Shown here: positions 40,837 to 50,727 of the stretch, one piece after another
Layout of the letters: each line of letters starts with the position of its first letter
How positions within the stretch are numbered: the stretch's first letter is position 1
Source: Acinetobacter gyllenbergii CIP 110306 = MTCC 11365
GTDB lineage: Bacteria > Pseudomonadota > Gammaproteobacteria > Pseudomonadales > Moraxellaceae
Assembly: GCF_000413855.1 (NCBI RefSeq)
Contig: NZ_ATGG01000026.1
Location: forward strand, 1-64,000
Length of the DNA: 64,000 nucleotides
Direction: 5' to 3'
Notes under the pieces: generated by a model
What the model saw: the letters and a program-made list of their open reading frames with translations, nothing else
Databases searched by the model: none
What the model was told of the DNA's origin: nothing
Program-made: the position numbers and the translations under genes

Positions 40837-42381
40837 TTATTTTAAAGTAATTAGATTCTTGCCTTGCATGTCAGCAGGTACCGGAAGGTTCATTAAATGC
40901 AGGAGTGTTGGTGCAACATCTGCCAATACCCCACCGTCAGCAATGGTGGCTTGTGTTGGGCCAACATAAATAAATGGCACCAATTCAGTGGTATGTTGGG
41001 TATGTACCTGACCGCTGTCATAGTCTTGCATTTGCTCTACATTACCATGATCCGCTGTAATTAACATATGACCTTTGTTTGCCATGACCGCATCATAGAC
41101 ACGACCCAGACAAATATCGACCGTTTCAACGGCTTTTACCGCAGCATCAAACACACCGGTATGGCCGACCATGTCACCATTGGCATAGTTCACCACCAAT
41201 AAGTCAAACTCACCTGAATTGATGGCATTCACCAACTCATCCGTGACTTCATAGGCACTCATTTCTGGTTTTAAATCATAGGTAGCAACATTCGGCGATG
41301 GGATCAGAATACGTTTTTCGCCTTCATATTCATCTTCACGACCACCACTAAAGAAGAAAGTCACGTGCGCATACTTCTCAGTTTCGGCAATACGCAATTG
41401 GGTCTTACCCAAACTTGACAGATATTCACCAATCGAGTTTTTCAATCCTTCTGGCATATAGGCAACAGGCGCATCAATACTGGCTTGATAACGGGTCAAC
41501 ATGACAAACTTAGATAAGTTTGGAACGACTTTGCGCGTGAATCCGGTAAAATCTTTTTCAACAAAGGCACGGGTAATTTCACGAGCACGATCGGCACGGA
41601 AGTTCATGAAGACAATACTGTCGCCATCTTGTACTTTGGCAATTTCACCAATACGCGTTGCTTTGACAAACTCATCATTTTCTCCTGCAGCATAGGCAAG
41701 TTCTAAACCTTCAACGGCTGAGTTCGCAACACGTAGCGCTTCCCCTTCGGTCATAAGGCGATAGGCTTGCTCAACGCGATCCCAACGATTGTCACGATCC
41801 ATGGCAAAGTAACGCCCAATCATCGACACAATACGACCTTGATTTGGATATTGTGCGAATAAGGCATCCAGTTTTTCTAAAGAAGGTTGAGCACTGCGTG
41901 GTGGGGTATCACGACCATCGAGGAAGGCATGTAAATACACGGTTGCACCACGTTTTAGCGCTAGCTCACACATCGCCACAATATGGTCTTCATGCGAGTG
42001 CACGCCACCTTCTGACAATAAGCCCATCACATGCACAGCGCCGTTTACTGCTTTGGCTTTTTCCACCGCATCGACTAGCACTTCATGCTCAAAAAAAGCA
42101 CCCGTACGGATATCTTTGGTAATACGGGTAAAATCCTGATACAGCACGCGACCCGCACCAAGATTCATATGACCCACTTCAGAGTTGCCCATTTGACCAT
42201 CAGGTAGGCCCACATCTTCGCCTGAACCAGAGATTAAACTATTTGGATGCTTGGCCTTCATCGCAGTGAGGTTTGGCGTTTTTGCCGCTAAAAAAGCATT
42301 GTCTTCAACTGCTTCACGATGCCCCACTCCATCCATAATTACCAGAACGTGAGGAATTTTGCCAACGTTTGCATCCGTCAT
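40837..42381 (-). CDS. gpmI: 2,3-bisphosphoglycerate-independent phosphoglycerate mutase
   Basis: GpmI interconverts 3- and 2-phosphoglycerate using two Mn ions. The 514-aa length equals the E. coli enzyme. Seen are [12 protein letters not shown], the phosphoserine region [30 protein letters not shown] and the metal-binding [10 protein letters not shown]. The ATG at 42381 is chosen, with GAGAG before it. An upstream ATG at 42402 is in frame. Confidence 0.96.
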   Translation of the reverse strand: MTDANVGKIPHVLVIMDGVGHREAVEDNAFLAAKTPNLTAMKAKHPNSLISGSGEDVGLPDGQMGNSEVGHMNLGAGRVLYQDFTRITKDIRTGAFFEHEVLVDAVEKAKAVNGAVHVMGLLSEGGVHSHEDHIVAMCELALKRGATVYLHAFLDGRDTPPRSAQPSLEKLDALFAQYPNQGRIVSMIGRYFAMDRDNRWDRVEQAYRLMTEGEALRVANSAVEGLELAYAAGENDEFVKATRIGEIAKVQDGDSIVFMNFRADRAREITRAFVEKDFTGFTRKVVPNLSKFVMLTRYQASIDAPVAYMPEGLKNSIGEYLSSLGKTQLRIAETEKYAHVTFFFSGGREDEYEGEKRILIPSPNVATYDLKPEMSAYEVTDELVNAINSGEFDLLVVNYANGDMVGHTGVFDAAVKAVETVDICLGRVYDAVMANKGHMLITADHGNVEQMQDYDSGQVHTQHTTELVPFIYVGPTQATIADGGVLADVAPTLLHLMNLPVPADMQGKNLITLK

Positions 42382-42495
42382 AATGGACTCTCTGTTTGTC
42401 ATTTGATCGGTCTATTTTACCGAAATTTAATCGAATTCTCTATGACCTAGCTGATGGCTTTCATCAATCCTGAGCATAGAGCCGCTCCATCAAGA

Positions 42496-43566
42496 TTAGC
42501 GTGCTCGATAGAGCAAATAGCTACCAATCATAAAGATCAGCACCACAGGTAATAGTACAAACCATGCAGGTGAAGGTGCATACACTAAGCTTGCATAGCC
42601 CAAGAAATCTTGCAGATAGAAGAAACCTAAGCCTGTAAACAATGCGATGACCAAACGGAAGCCCATCGACTGTTGGCGGAGCGGACCAAAAATAAAGGAA
42701 CAGGCAATCAACACCAACGTAATTAAAGAAAATGGTGCTGTGACTTTTTGCCAGAAGGCTAACTCATAAGTCTTTGGTACCTGACTATATTCTTCCATAT
42801 AACGCATAAAGCTAATCAATTGACTCGGTGATAGATCCTCAGGATCCAGCGTCACCATATGCACATATTTTGGCTGTAAGGCGAGGCCCAACGATTGCTG
42901 TGCATGATCGGTCTTAATGGCATTGCCTTGTGCCAGTAAATCGACTTGATGCGATTGTGAGAGTTGCCACTCACCATCTTTGACGAATTGCCCTTTTTCA
43001 GCCGTCACAAAGGACTGCAAGCGATAGTCTTGATCAAAATCAATGGTTTGGATATTGCGTAACTGCCCTTGTGAATTGGCGTAGTCAATGTAGATAAAGC
43101 GCTGCCCTTCACGCGACCAATAGCCTTTGACTTCACCTAAAGATGCGACACTGCGTTGCTTTTTGATACTTTGCGCTTGCTCATTGGTATATGGAATCAC
43201 CCATTCACTCAATACAAAAGACAACACAATCAGCAATAATGCTGAACGCATCACCCAACCGACAATCCGCCACAGACTGATGCCAACCGAACGCATGACA
43301 ATCAGCTCACTATTTGAAGCCAATGCACCCAATCCGAGTACTGAACCAATCAAAGCAGCGACAGGTAAAATTTCATATAAATAACGCGGTGCGCCCCACA
43401 TCACAAAAAGAAACGCTTGCCACGCATTATAGTTTGGCTTGAGTGAACCCAACTCACCCAAATAGGTAAATAGAACTTGCAGGAAAGATAACACCAGCGT
43501 TGTTCCGAGCATGGCTAGAACCGTGGTTTTTGTCACATGTTTGGCGACTATTCGACGTGCTAACAT
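42496..43566 (-). CDS. lptG: LPS export permease LptG
   Basis: LptG is one of two permease subunits of the LptB2FG transporter that lifts lipopolysaccharide or lipooligosaccharide out of the inner membrane. The 356-aa protein has six transmembrane segments around a periplasmic jellyroll domain. The ATG at 43566 overlaps the lptF stop as TGATG; a GTG one codon earlier is the alternative. Confidence 0.94.
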   Translation of the reverse strand: MLARRIVAKHVTKTTVLAMLGTTLVLSFLQVLFTYLGELGSLKPNYNAWQAFLFVMWGAPRYLYEILPVAALIGSVLGLGALASNSELIVMRSVGISLWRIVGWVMRSALLLIVLSFVLSEWVIPYTNEQAQSIKKQRSVASLGEVKGYWSREGQRFIYIDYANSQGQLRNIQTIDFDQDYRLQSFVTAEKGQFVKDGEWQLSQSHQVDLLAQGNAIKTDHAQQSLGLALQPKYVHMVTLDPEDLSPSQLISFMRYMEEYSQVPKTYELAFWQKVTAPFSLITLVLIACSFIFGPLRQQSMGFRLVIALFTGLGFFYLQDFLGYASLVYAPSPAWFVLLPVVLIFMIGSYLLYRAR

Positions 43567-44666
43567 CACAACCCCACTCGCTGAATACTTTTCTTAATTT
43601 TTGGTGCCAATTTTTGTTTACGTGCAAAAATTGCAGCAGCAATGGCATAGACCAACAACACGGCGGGATAAGCCCAAAGATCCAATTCGTCTTTACTGAT
43701 TCGGGTTTTAATGGCAATCATTAATACAATTAAGCTGGCAAAGATAAAAATCGCAGGAATCAGGCGGTAATAACGCCCCTGACGGGGACTCACCTCTGAC
43801 AGCGCGACTGCAAGCATCAAACCGACAATAATAATAAAGGGACCAAAGATCCGCCATCCCAACTCACTACGAACCACGGAATCATCGCGTTTCTGCCATA
43901 GTTTGGACATCGACAAGGCCGCCACATCATCACTTTCAAATTTCACATCTTTATCATTTTCCAAGCGCAATCGATAAGATTGAAATTCCGCTTGGGTATA
44001 GCGCGGCTGATTCGGATAAATCTCGTAACGGCGTCCAAGTACCAAGTCCACCACATTGGCCGTATCATTGGCAACTTCAACGCGGGTGGCTTCTTTGGCC
44101 AGAATCATGACATCAGGTTTATCATCCTCAGTCGCTTTTTGATAGAAGAAAATATCTTTTAAATTCTTTCGGTCTTCGGACAGCGAACCCGCATAAATGG
44201 TATACGGCCCCGAAGAAATAAACTCCTTCGGACGAACCAAATCAAAGCCAGTACGAACTGCTTGCGTGCTGGTCAGCTTTTCAAACTCACGTAAGCCCCA
44301 CGGCCCCATCCACACCATTAAACCAGTTTGAACCACCAAATAGATCACCGTCATCGGTAACAACAGACGTGCCAATTGGTTACGACTTACACCACTGCCA
44401 TTTAACACCGCCATTTCATGGTCAACATAGAGACGGCCAAACACCAGCATCAAGGCAATAAAAAAACCCAATGGAAGGATCAAGGTTAAAAATTCAGGCA
44501 AGCGATAACCGATGATGCTAAACAAAATCCCAGCATCTAAGCGACCTTGAGCTGCAACGCCAAAATACTTGATTAGACGACCACCCATCATAATCAAGGT
44601 CAATAAACCAATGACCACGAGAGATGTCGAAACCACTTGTTTGACGAGATAACGCCGAATAATCAA
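43566..44666 (-). CDS. lptF: LPS export permease LptF
   Basis: LptF is the partner permease of LptG. The 366-aa protein has the YjgP/YjgQ architecture, with transmembrane segments 1-3, a large periplasmic jellyroll (about 125-265) and segments 4-6. The conserved RRYLVKQ start and the DHEMAVLNGSGVS coupling-helix region are visible. It is translationally coupled to lptG and divergent from pepA. Confidence 0.95.
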   Translation of the reverse strand: MIIRRYLVKQVVSTSLVVIGLLTLIMMGGRLIKYFGVAAQGRLDAGILFSIIGYRLPEFLTLILPLGFFIALMLVFGRLYVDHEMAVLNGSGVSRNQLARLLLPMTVIYLVVQTGLMVWMGPWGLREFEKLTSTQAVRTGFDLVRPKEFISSGPYTIYAGSLSEDRKNLKDIFFYQKATEDDKPDVMILAKEATRVEVANDTANVVDLVLGRRYEIYPNQPRYTQAEFQSYRLRLENDKDVKFESDDVAALSMSKLWQKRDDSVVRSELGWRIFGPFIIIVGLMLAVALSEVSPRQGRYYRLIPAIFIFASLIVLMIAIKTRISKDELDLWAYPAVLLVYAIAAAIFARKQKLAPKIKKSIQRVGL

Positions 44667-44820
44667 AGTAATACTTCCAAAAAGACCAATTGAAGGTAAC
44701 GCTAGTTTACCCGAATGTTAAAAATATAAAACCTATCGCTTGTTGCGGATTGCAACCTCATATCCGAAAGTGTTTAATGGACTTATCTTTCTTTTTCGCT
44801 CACTAGGTTCTATACAAACA

Positions 44821-46269
44821 ATGAAATTTACACTTCAAAACGCATTCCCCGCTCAGGCGTCTAGCGAATCTTTGTGGATTTTGGTTGATTCAGAACAATT
44901 ACAACAGAACTTAAATACTTATCAAATCAATCATCTAGAAGAAATACTCAAGGCAACCCAATTCAAAGCTGGGTTTAACGAAAATTTACCCCTGATTGCA
45001 AATATTGCCGTTCAAGCCAATGCCCAACTACTCGGACTTGGAAAAAGTGCCGAGTTGAAAGCGACAAAATTAGCAAAACTCGCACAAAGCATTATCAAAT
45101 CATCACAAAATAAATTTAAACAAATTAGTGTCGATCTTTCGGCACTCCCGACAGATTTACACTCCTTATTCGTACTCAGTCTGACCCAAGCGGCTTATGG
45201 CTATGACGAGTTTAAATCGAAAAAGAATGAATTTTCGCTGGACACCATTCACCTGATTGCCAATCAAACAAACTTGGATGAGGCGCAATTAAATCTGCTA
45301 CAAGCCGTACAATCAGGTCAAAACTATGCCCGTGATTTAGGTAACCGTCCGGGCAATATCTGTTTCCCTGAATATTTGGCTGATCAAGCACTTGCCCTCG
45401 CTGCACAATATCCAGACTTATTAAAAGTGACCGTTCTTGATGAACAGCAAATGGCAGATTTGGGCATGTATGCTTTCCTTGCCGTCAGCAAGGGCTCAGA
45501 GCGTCCAGGTCGTATTGTCACACTGGAATACAATGCCCAAATTGAGCAAGCTCCTGTGGTACTTGTTGGTAAAGGCGTGACCTTTGATACTGGCGGTATT
45601 TCATTAAAACCAGGCTTAGGTATGGATGAAATGAAATTTGATATGTGTGGTGCAGCCTCAGTATTGGGCACTATGCAAGCGCTTTGTGAAGCTCGTCTTC
45701 CAATTCATGTGGTGGGAGCGATTGCAGCAGCTGAAAATATGCCTTCAGGACATGCCACTCGCCCAGGTGATATTGTTACCAGCATGAGCGGCCAAACCAT
45801 TGAGATTTTGAATACCGATGCCGAAGGTCGTTTGGTACTGTGTGACACCCTGACCTATATTAAACGCTTTAACCCTGCATTGGTAATTGATATTGCAACT
45901 TTAACTGGGGCCTGCGTGGTTGCCTTAGGCAAAGTGGTGAGCGGTTTATTCACACCCGACGATGAACTGGCGCAAGAATTGCAACACGCAGGCGAACAGT
46001 CACTTGATCGTGTATGGCGTATGCCTGTAATGGAAGAGTATCAAGAATTACTCGACTCGCCTTTTGCTGATATTGCCAATATTGGCGGTCCATACGGTGG
46101 TGCGATTACAGCCGCATGTTTCCTAGAACGTTTTACCCGTGATTATCGTTGGGCACACCTTGATGTTGCAGGAACAGCGTGGTTATCTGGTACAGCCAAA
46201 GGTGCAACGGGTCGTCCAGTGCCCTTATTAATGCAATTTTTAGCCAATCGTGTTGCAACGAAAAACTAA
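44821..46269 (+). CDS. pepA: Cytosol (leucyl) aminopeptidase PepA
   Basis: This M17 metallopeptidase removes N-terminal residues. In E. coli PepA also acts as an accessory factor in Xer recombination at cer. The signature [10 protein letters not shown] is present, with [11 protein letters not shown], the DMCGAASV metal region and KMDE-like residues. The ATG at 44821 (482 aa) matches the family; the frame is open upstream but not family-like. holC follows 3 bp later. Confidence 0.96.
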   Translation: MKFTLQNAFPAQASSESLWILVDSEQLQQNLNTYQINHLEEILKATQFKAGFNENLPLIANIAVQANAQLLGLGKSAELKATKLAKLAQSIIKSSQNKFKQISVDLSALPTDLHSLFVLSLTQAAYGYDEFKSKKNEFSLDTIHLIANQTNLDEAQLNLLQAVQSGQNYARDLGNRPGNICFPEYLADQALALAAQYPDLLKVTVLDEQQMADLGMYAFLAVSKGSERPGRIVTLEYNAQIEQAPVVLVGKGVTFDTGGISLKPGLGMDEMKFDMCGAASVLGTMQALCEARLPIHVVGAIAAAENMPSGHATRPGDIVTSMSGQTIEILNTDAEGRLVLCDTLTYIKRFNPALVIDIATLTGACVVALGKVVSGLFTPDDELAQELQHAGEQSLDRVWRMPVMEEYQELLDSPFADIANIGGPYGGAITAACFLERFTRDYRWAHLDVAGTAWLSGTAKGATGRPVPLLMQFLANRVATKN

Positions 46270-46272
46270 AAC

Positions 46273-46680
46273 ATGGCGCAAATCAGCTTTTATTTATTTG
46301 AAAACAGTACTGAACGGCAAGTCGAAAGTGCTTGCCGTTTATGTCGGAAAATTCTGAATCAGCATCCTCATATCTGGTGGTATTGTGCAGATTCAGACTT
46401 GCAAACTGAACTGGACGAGATGCTTTGGAAATTTGATCCAGTCAGTTTTATCCCACATGGAATCGATCAAGCGACGAGTCCAGTCTGTATTTCGGCAGAA
46501 CTTCCCCCATCCAATGATTGGATCGTGTTTAATTTTAACAATCATGCACTTGAACAGACTCAAGATTTTCGCCACATTATCGAGATTATTGAAAATAATG
46601 AAGCTGCGAAACAAATCGGGCGGGAAAAATTTAAAATGTATCGTCGTTTAGGTATTGAACCTCGAACCTTTAAATTATAA
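46273..46680 (+). CDS. holC: DNA polymerase III chi subunit
   Basis: The 135-aa HolC is the clamp-loader-associated subunit that contacts SSB. It shows the HolC start (ISFYLFENSTERQVESACRLCRKI), the middle DEMLWKFDPVSFIPHG and the end KMYRRLGIEPRTF. Its place right after pepA is conserved. valS, the usual next gene, is replaced by a coiled-coil protein. Confidence 0.93.
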   Translation: MAQISFYLFENSTERQVESACRLCRKILNQHPHIWWYCADSDLQTELDEMLWKFDPVSFIPHGIDQATSPVCISAELPPSNDWIVFNFNNHALEQTQDFRHIIEIIENNEAAKQIGREKFKMYRRLGIEPRTFKL

Positions 46681-46715
46681 ATCAGCAACCAAGAACATCA
46701 TTTGAGGAGTGTGTT

Positions 46716-47342
46716 GTGGCATTAAATGTAGGTCAGGACTTTAAAAAACGTTGGTTAAATGCACCTGAGGCTGTCCGTCAGACCTATCAGGACGATTTAG
46801 CACGTATCTGCGATCTGCTGTTACCACAAACCCCAATTCAAACATGGACCCAACATGAAGAGAATGCCCAGCAGCGTTCTCAACAACGGATAGATCAAGC
46901 TTATGCAGACCTCAAAGCAGAGCTGATTGAACAAGCGCGGATTCGTAAACAACTGGCTTTGGAAAAGGCATTAGAGGAGAAGCGTGCAGCAGAAGCCGCC
47001 TATGCAGCGCAACTGCAAGCCGATGAAGCCCGTCAATTCCAACAACAGACCGAAAATCTACTGGCACTACGGGGTCATATTGATCAGGAGATTGCTCAAC
47101 AGACTGAACGTTATCAAACCAATCCAGAACAGCCAAGTGTGGATTATGCACGAGGTCAAAGTGTGGTGATTGATGATCAGCAGATTCTATCGGAGCTGGA
47201 AAGTGTGCGTGTCCGATTGGAACTCGAAGCTGAAGGTTTAATTGAGCAAGCGGTAACCGTGTTTAGAGCCAAATTGCACGCCCTTGCGCAAGATGAAATT
47301 GACTATATCTTGAAAAACAGTGAATTTTCAGATGAGAAATAA
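46716..47342 (+). CDS. Coiled-coil protein of unknown function
   Basis: The 208-aa soluble protein has a central charged, Ala/Gln/Glu-rich helix (about 45-115) predicted to be a coiled coil, and a second helical part (about 155-205). The start is GTG, fixed by GAGGAG six bases upstream. It is probably co-transcribed with holC (35-bp gap) and ends at a terminator. I recognise no family. Confidence 0.8.
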   Translation: MALNVGQDFKKRWLNAPEAVRQTYQDDLARICDLLLPQTPIQTWTQHEENAQQRSQQRIDQAYADLKAELIEQARIRKQLALEKALEEKRAAEAAYAAQLQADEARQFQQQTENLLALRGHIDQEIAQQTERYQTNPEQPSVDYARGQSVVIDDQQILSELESVRVRLELEAEGLIEQAVTVFRAKLHALAQDEIDYILKNSEFSDEK

Positions 47343-47343
47343 T

Positions 47344-47373
47344 AAAAAAGCCCAGTTTTAACTGGGCTTTTTT
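47344..47373. terminator. Bidirectional terminator
   Basis: The palindrome AAAAAAGCCCAGTT/AACTGGGCTTTTTT lies between the convergent coiled-coil gene and ribE. Confidence 0.93.
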
Positions 47374-47385
47374 ACGCTTGCTGTT

Positions 47386-48045
47386 TTATTTTAAAAAACC
47401 ATTTTCAGCTAAAAAAGCCATACTGATATTGGATTCGGTTTTTTGCTCTGCGGCCTTATCACCTAACAGTAAACGCTCGATATAACGCGCCAGTACATCC
47501 ACTTCCAAATTGACTTTGCTGCCGACTTGCCACGTGCCGATATTGGTACGTTCTGCAGTATGCGGAATTAAATTCAAGCTTAAAATATTGCCACGCAAAT
47601 GGTTAATGGTCAGACTAATTCCATCGACCGTGACTGAGCCTTTTTCAGCTAAATATTTGGCTAACTCAACAGGAGCTGTCACTTCAAAGTAGAGTGAACG
47701 GGCATCATGACGCACTAAGCTAATTTCACCTAAGCCATCGACATGGCCACTGACAATATGTCCACCAAAACGTGTGGTGGGTAGCATCGCTTTTTCGACA
47801 TTGACCGCTTGGCCGACTTTCCACTGACCCAGTGTCGTTCGGTTTAAACTCTCCCGCGAAACATCAGCCGCATACCAGTTCTCGCCCCATTCAATCACAG
47901 TCAGGCAGATCCCATTGGTGGCAATCGAATCACCCAAATGTACATCAGACATATCCAAATCAGTTTGAATACGCAAACGAACGTCGCCACCTACACTTTG
48001 TAGGCTCTCAACCTTACCTAAACTTTCAATAATGCCTGTAAACAT
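47386..48045 (-). CDS. ribE: Riboflavin synthase, alpha subunit
   Basis: The enzyme dismutates two lumazine molecules to riboflavin. The 219-aa protein has two homologous lumazine-binding halves, with MFTGIIESLGKV at the N-terminus, NGICLTV and GHIVSGHVDG, then VDGISLTIN in the second half. It is transcribed alone. Confidence 0.96.
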   Translation of the reverse strand: MFTGIIESLGKVESLQSVGGDVRLRIQTDLDMSDVHLGDSIATNGICLTVIEWGENWYAADVSRESLNRTTLGQWKVGQAVNVEKAMLPTTRFGGHIVSGHVDGLGEISLVRHDARSLYFEVTAPVELAKYLAEKGSVTVDGISLTINHLRGNILSLNLIPHTAERTNIGTWQVGSKVNLEVDVLARYIERLLLGDKAAEQKTESNISMAFLAENGFLK

Positions 48046-48150
48046 GGGAGTTTCAACCTATCTTTATGCCGTATAGCGCACTGTAAAGAAGATACCTTAA
48101 AGCAAAGAACTGGAGATAACAAGGCATCTACAGTGCAAACGCAGGCAAAT

Positions 48151-48180
48151 AAAAAGGGCCATCTACCGATCGCCCTTTTT
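48151..48180 (-). terminator. Terminator after glpF
   Basis: The stem AAAAAGGGC/GCCCTTTTT lies 17 bp downstream of the glpF stop. Confidence 0.85.
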
Positions 48181-48196
48181 AAGATTCATCTGGTCT

Positions 48197-49036
48197 TTAT
48201 TGCATTTCAGACACTTGTTTTTCAGCCGTCGCTTTGACTTCGACTTTTTGATTCAGCAAGAAATGGCTAAAGAACAGTTTATAGCCAAGTACGCCCAAGC
48301 AAGCGCCAACGATCGGTGCAATAATCGGAACAATGAAATACGGGATATCACGACCACCTGTAAATGCAACAGGCCCCCAACCCGAGAAATAAGCCACAAT
48401 CTTTGGACCAAAATCACGTGCAGGGTTCATGGCAAAGCCCGTTAATGGGCCAAAAGAAGCACCAATCACGGCCACTAACAAGCCCACCAAGATCGGTGCC
48501 AAAGCGCCACGGGGCAAGCCATTGCTGTCATCACCAATCGCCATAATCAACCAGAGTAGCAACATGGTGATAAACATTTCCACCATAAAAGCCTGCCCAA
48601 TCGAGAGTAAATGATGTGGATAGGTCGAGAAAATCCCTGCTAGTTCCAGACTTTCGACACTGCCACGTACCATGTGATGAGTCTGTTCATAATCCACAAA
48701 TAAATTGCTATATAACCCGTATACCAGCAGTGCACCTGTTGCTGCGCCAGCCACTTGAGCAATAATATAGAATGGGACTTTACGCTTATCGAAACCAGCA
48801 AAAAGTGCCAATGCGATGGTCACCGCAGGGTTGAGATGAGCGCCTGAGATCCCAGCCGATAAATACACCGCCAAGGCAACAGCCAAACCCCAGACAATAC
48901 TGATTTCCCACAAACCTAAACTCGCCCCTGCCAGTTTAAGTGCAGCCACCACACCAATACCAAATGATAAAAAAATTGCGGTAGCAAAAAATTCAGCTAC
49001 ACATTGCCCCAATAAGGTGGGTTCCGAGCGACTCAT
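48197..49036 (-). CDS. glpF: Glycerol uptake facilitator GlpF
   Basis: This is an aquaglyceroporin of the MIP family with six membrane spans and two half-helices carrying NPA motifs (HLNPAVT near 68 and MNPARD near 203). The Asp after the second NPA and the segment VAFTGGRDIPYF are typical of glycerol facilitators rather than water-specific AqpZ. glpK and glpD are not adjacent, so the physiological substrate is inferred. Confidence 0.92.
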   Translation of the reverse strand: MSRSEPTLLGQCVAEFFATAIFLSFGIGVVAALKLAGASLGLWEISIVWGLAVALAVYLSAGISGAHLNPAVTIALALFAGFDKRKVPFYIIAQVAGAATGALLVYGLYSNLFVDYEQTHHMVRGSVESLELAGIFSTYPHHLLSIGQAFMVEMFITMLLLWLIMAIGDDSNGLPRGALAPILVGLLVAVIGASFGPLTGFAMNPARDFGPKIVAYFSGWGPVAFTGGRDIPYFIVPIIAPIVGACLGVLGYKLFFSHFLLNQKVEVKATAEKQVSEMQ

Positions 49037-49394
49037 AACAACCTCTCTTGGTCATCGCTGCAAATAGGCAAGACCCTAAATTAAGCTCGGCAAACTATAG
49101 TTATTTTTAAAACCGGTCAATATTTTTTGGTAATTTTTTGAACGATTGATAAAAATAATATCAGCTTAAAACAAGAGGATTAAGACCGTCAAAGCCTCCA
49201 ACAAAAACAATGTAAGACATTGTTAAAAATAATGATTTAAAAATTATCACACAAAAATTTATCAAGCAAATGAGATACTACAGCATAGCTAAAAGTGTCA
49301 AAATTTGCTGTATTTTTATTATAAAAACAAGTAGTTATCCCGAAAACCGATTCCCACCATCTATTTATCCGATACAGCACTAAAACTGGATACA
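49037..49394. other. AT-rich intergenic region upstream of glpF
   Basis: No gene is seen in about 360 bp. It should carry the glpF promoter (minus strand). A small hairpin ACAATG-TAAGA-CATTGT is at about 49207-49223. Confidence 0.5.
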
Positions 49395-49426
49395 AAAACG
49401 CCACTTTGTGATGCAAAGTGGCGTTT
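49395..49426. terminator. Terminator after the adenine methyltransferase gene
   Basis: A 13-bp perfect stem AAACGCCACTTTG/CAAAGTGGCGTTT has a five-base loop. On the minus strand it is followed by TTG. Confidence 0.85.
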
Positions 49427-49434
49427 GATTGAAT

Positions 49435-50727
49435 CTACCAGAGGGCCAGTTGAGTACTGTTGCCGGTAGTATCGACACCGCCCAATTCGGCAAAGTGATA
49501 TAACTGCCCAAGCAACTGTCGTAATGGCGGACCAGACTTGGCATGGGTATCGGTAATCACGATAAACTCAAGTACACGTGCACGATCTGATTGACGCTGT
49601 TTACTCACCCGATAACGCGGAACATCTTGAGTCAATAAAGTCACTTTGCCCCGCTTTAAGTTGGCAGTCAGCAAGTCTTTCGGCTCAATATTTCCATCCG
49701 TTGAATAACTGGTCAAAATATAGCGCGCATTAATAGTTCCCAATAACTTTTCATAGGCTTCTTTGGCATATTTTGACGAGTTATATGGACTCGGACGTTC
49801 TTTGCGCCATGCCCGATCAATCCCGCTCTTAAAGCCTTTGGTATCAGGTGAAGGTAAATCCACCTGATCCCATAGGGTCAGTGCATTGAGTACATGATAA
49901 TTACTGCTATACGCATGTTGGTTATACGGCGGGTCTAGATAGGCCACATCGACCTCAAAACCACTCATTTGATTAGCAAGATGCTGCGCATCCACACACC
50001 ACATTTCAGCAGCAGGACGTTTAGGATCACCTATTTCACAGAAGCGACTCGGTGTCAGCCACAAGAGCGATTCAATTCGTTCTAGCGCCGTTTGGGTACG
50101 CCCCCCCCAGCCTTGATGGAAGCTTTTAAAGACCCCACTGGTATTGCTGACAAAGCTTGCCGAATACAGCAGTGGCGCCAACAAGGCACTCATTTCCACA
50201 TCATTGATTGCGCCCTGTGCCTGCCATGTTGCAATCTGCTGACGGATTGCATCAATACGCATGCCGTTGCGGCGTTTGAAGAATAAACGGTCACGGGCAG
50301 GATCATAAACATCATCATTACGCGGACATAGGTTGTGCGTAACCCAGCCTTTCACTTCAGGCAAACGGTTCAGGTAATCAATGGCTTTTTGATAGCCACC
50401 CAATTCTTTAAAAGCAGGTGCATCGACACAAGCCAAAATGGCGTGGTTGAGTGCATGGCTATACGGTTCCCAGTCATTGGCAATCACACGATAACCATTC
50501 TGACGTGCCAAACGCGAGACAACACCACTCCCAGCAAAGAAATCCGCGAAAATCGGTGGATTCTTTTTTTTGCTGTTCAGTGTGCCTGTAATCTCAAGTG
50601 CTTCTAAAATCAGATGAAGCAGTCGACGCTTATTGCCCAGATAAGGCACTAACTGATGAAAAAGATATTCATCAGTCGTACGTGCGGCATGACGACGTTT
50701 GTGATAAACCGATGGTTCTGGATTCAT
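49435..50727 (-). CDS. Orphan DNA adenine-N6 methyltransferase (D12/Dam-like)
   Basis: The 430-aa protein has the AdoMet-binding motif I FADFFAGSGVVSR (about 62-74) and, later, motif IV YLDPPYNQ (about 277-284), the order of alpha-class adenine methyltransferases. The end overlaps with PYLGNKRRLL, also typical of D12 enzymes, near residue 28. No restriction endonuclease gene is adjacent, and the gene's start overlaps the ribD stop (ATGA), placing it in a housekeeping operon. It may correspond to the A. baumannii orphan enzyme AamA (from memory; recognition site not readable here). Confidence 0.88.
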   Translation of the reverse strand: MNPEPSVYHKRRHAARTTDEYLFHQLVPYLGNKRRLLHLILEALEITGTLNSKKKNPPIFADFFAGSGVVSRLARQNGYRVIANDWEPYSHALNHAILACVDAPAFKELGGYQKAIDYLNRLPEVKGWVTHNLCPRNDDVYDPARDRLFFKRRNGMRIDAIRQQIATWQAQGAINDVEMSALLAPLLYSASFVSNTSGVFKSFHQGWGGRTQTALERIESLLWLTPSRFCEIGDPKRPAAEMWCVDAQHLANQMSGFEVDVAYLDPPYNQHAYSSNYHVLNALTLWDQVDLPSPDTKGFKSGIDRAWRKERPSPYNSSKYAKEAYEKLLGTINARYILTSYSTDGNIEPKDLLTANLKRGKVTLLTQDVPRYRVSKQRQSDRARVLEFIVITDTHAKSGPPLRQLLGQLYHFAELGGVDTTGNSTQLALW

